This document shows positions 63,695-64,000 of a stretch of 64,000 nt of DNA, in pieces (position 1 is the first letter of the stretch; every line of letters starts with the position of its first letter). Under the pieces are notes generated by a model, which did no database searches, had not been told where the DNA came from, and saw nothing but the letters and a program-made list of their open reading frames with translations. A program made the position numbers and the translations under genes. The DNA is from Paracidovorax wautersii. GTDB taxonomy: Bacteria > Pseudomonadota > Gammaproteobacteria > Burkholderiales > Burkholderiaceae_C. The stretch lies in assembly GCF_900113035.1 (NCBI RefSeq), contig NZ_FONX01000001.1, positions 544,776 to 608,775 of the forward strand. The letters are read 5' to 3'.

Positions 63695-64000
63695 TCCGCG
63701 TCGTCTTCATCCTGCTGGAGGACAGCCTGGTGCTCGACTGGGCCGGCCCGGCCGAGGCGCTGCGCATCGCCAACCAGAGCCTGCGCGCGGCGGGGCAGCC
63801 CGAGCGCTTCCGTATCGAATTTGCCGGCCCGTCGCCCACGGCGCGCGGATCGGTGGGCGTGCAGCTCGCCCAGATCGCCCCGCTGCCCGAGCGCTGGGCG
63901 CCTCAAGAAGCTGCCTGGATCGTGCTGCTGGGCCAGCCGGGCCGCACCATCGACGTGGGCAGCGAAGGCGCCCGCGCCCTGCTGCACTGGCTGCGCGGCC
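63655..64000 (+). CDS. GlxA-like DJ-1/PfpI regulator, N-terminal part
   Basis: From ATG 63655 the frame stays open to the window edge (115 codons). It reads RVVFILLEDSLVLDWAGPAE, ALRIANQSLRAAG, FRIEFAGPSP and AAWIVLLGQPGR. This is the N-terminal DJ-1/PfpI domain of GlxA-type AraC regulators. Whether a C-terminal HTH follows cannot be seen. The 40-bp overlap with the previous gene implies coupling, or a slightly later start. Confidence 0.8.
   Translation, partial: MEREPHDGTGGGLIRVVFILLEDSLVLDWAGPAEALRIANQSLRAAGQPERFRIEFAGPSPTARGSVGVQLAQIAPLPERWAPQEAAWIVLLGQPGRTIDVGSEGARALLHWLRG

Overview
The window is a high-G+C bacterial chromosome segment, most likely from the Comamonadaceae (Burkholderiales; Acidovorax/Comamonas/Alicycliphilus-like). 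This rests on the beta-proteobacterial gene sets (hda, HAD phosphatase, pcnB and folK divergent from purM; xseB-ispA-dxs), on abundant Bug, TRAP and Liv solute-binding proteins, and on a GCTAT/ATAGC hairpin repeat that recurs through the segment. Genus is an inference. There are no rRNA or tRNA genes, CRISPR arrays, prophages or transposase genes.

Layout. 1-11067 is backbone: the start of rpsO, an aminotransferase, a 2-hydroxyacid dehydrogenase, a lipoprotein hydrolase, a Bcr/CflA-type exporter, miaA, an ABC ATPase, a LuxR-type regulator and a large FtsX-type permease. 11156-14363 is the most unusual region: a remnant chromosomal integron. A broken intI fragment on the minus strand (two frameshifts, two nonsense codons, 3' end lost) still has a LexA-like box just upstream of its start. 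It is followed by an attI-like region and three gene cassettes, each closed by an attC-type site. The cassettes encode a HEPN-type protein with an RNKIAH motif, a PIN-like protein in strikingly A+T-rich DNA, and a DUF3825-type protein. Two of the three look like RNases, which suggests toxin or anti-phage functions, but no function is demonstrated.

14457-23028 holds a cysteine-synthase-like enzyme, a CrtC/AttH-like secreted protein and a branched-chain amino-acid-type ABC operon (livG-livF-two paralogous binding proteins-livH-livM). 23167-30287 is a molybdenum/nitrogen block: modE divergent from modABC across a perfect 29-bp palindrome, then nirBD. A 270-bp element with 31-32-bp terminal inverted repeats and two long internal hairpins sits between modA and modB, and collapsed copies of its ends lie after modC and near 47.96 kb. 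30811-36684 has a chemoreceptor, an EAL protein and the tupBCA tungstate operon, followed by its likely ModE-HTH/binding-domain regulator. 38107-41958 is a TRAP transporter; 42313-45451 is dxs, ispA and xseB.

45731-64000 holds a Rieske oxygenase, an EamA transporter, a probably Fur-controlled TonB siderophore receptor, a sulfurtransferase, a LysE exporter, an NAD-dependent epimerase relative, a CDP-6-deoxyhexose-reductase-type flavoprotein, a Cys-rich copper-storage-like protein, a Bug protein, the folK-pcnB-HAD-hda cluster divergent from purM and an AI-2E permease, and an isochorismatase with two DJ-1/PfpI-type genes, the last running off the window.

Functionally, ModE/ModABC and TupABC would supply molybdate and tungstate, while NirBD reduces nitrite to ammonium. 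A short hairpin repeat has been absorbed in frame into miaA, the FtsX permease and the TupA signal peptide, and also lies in the dxs leader.
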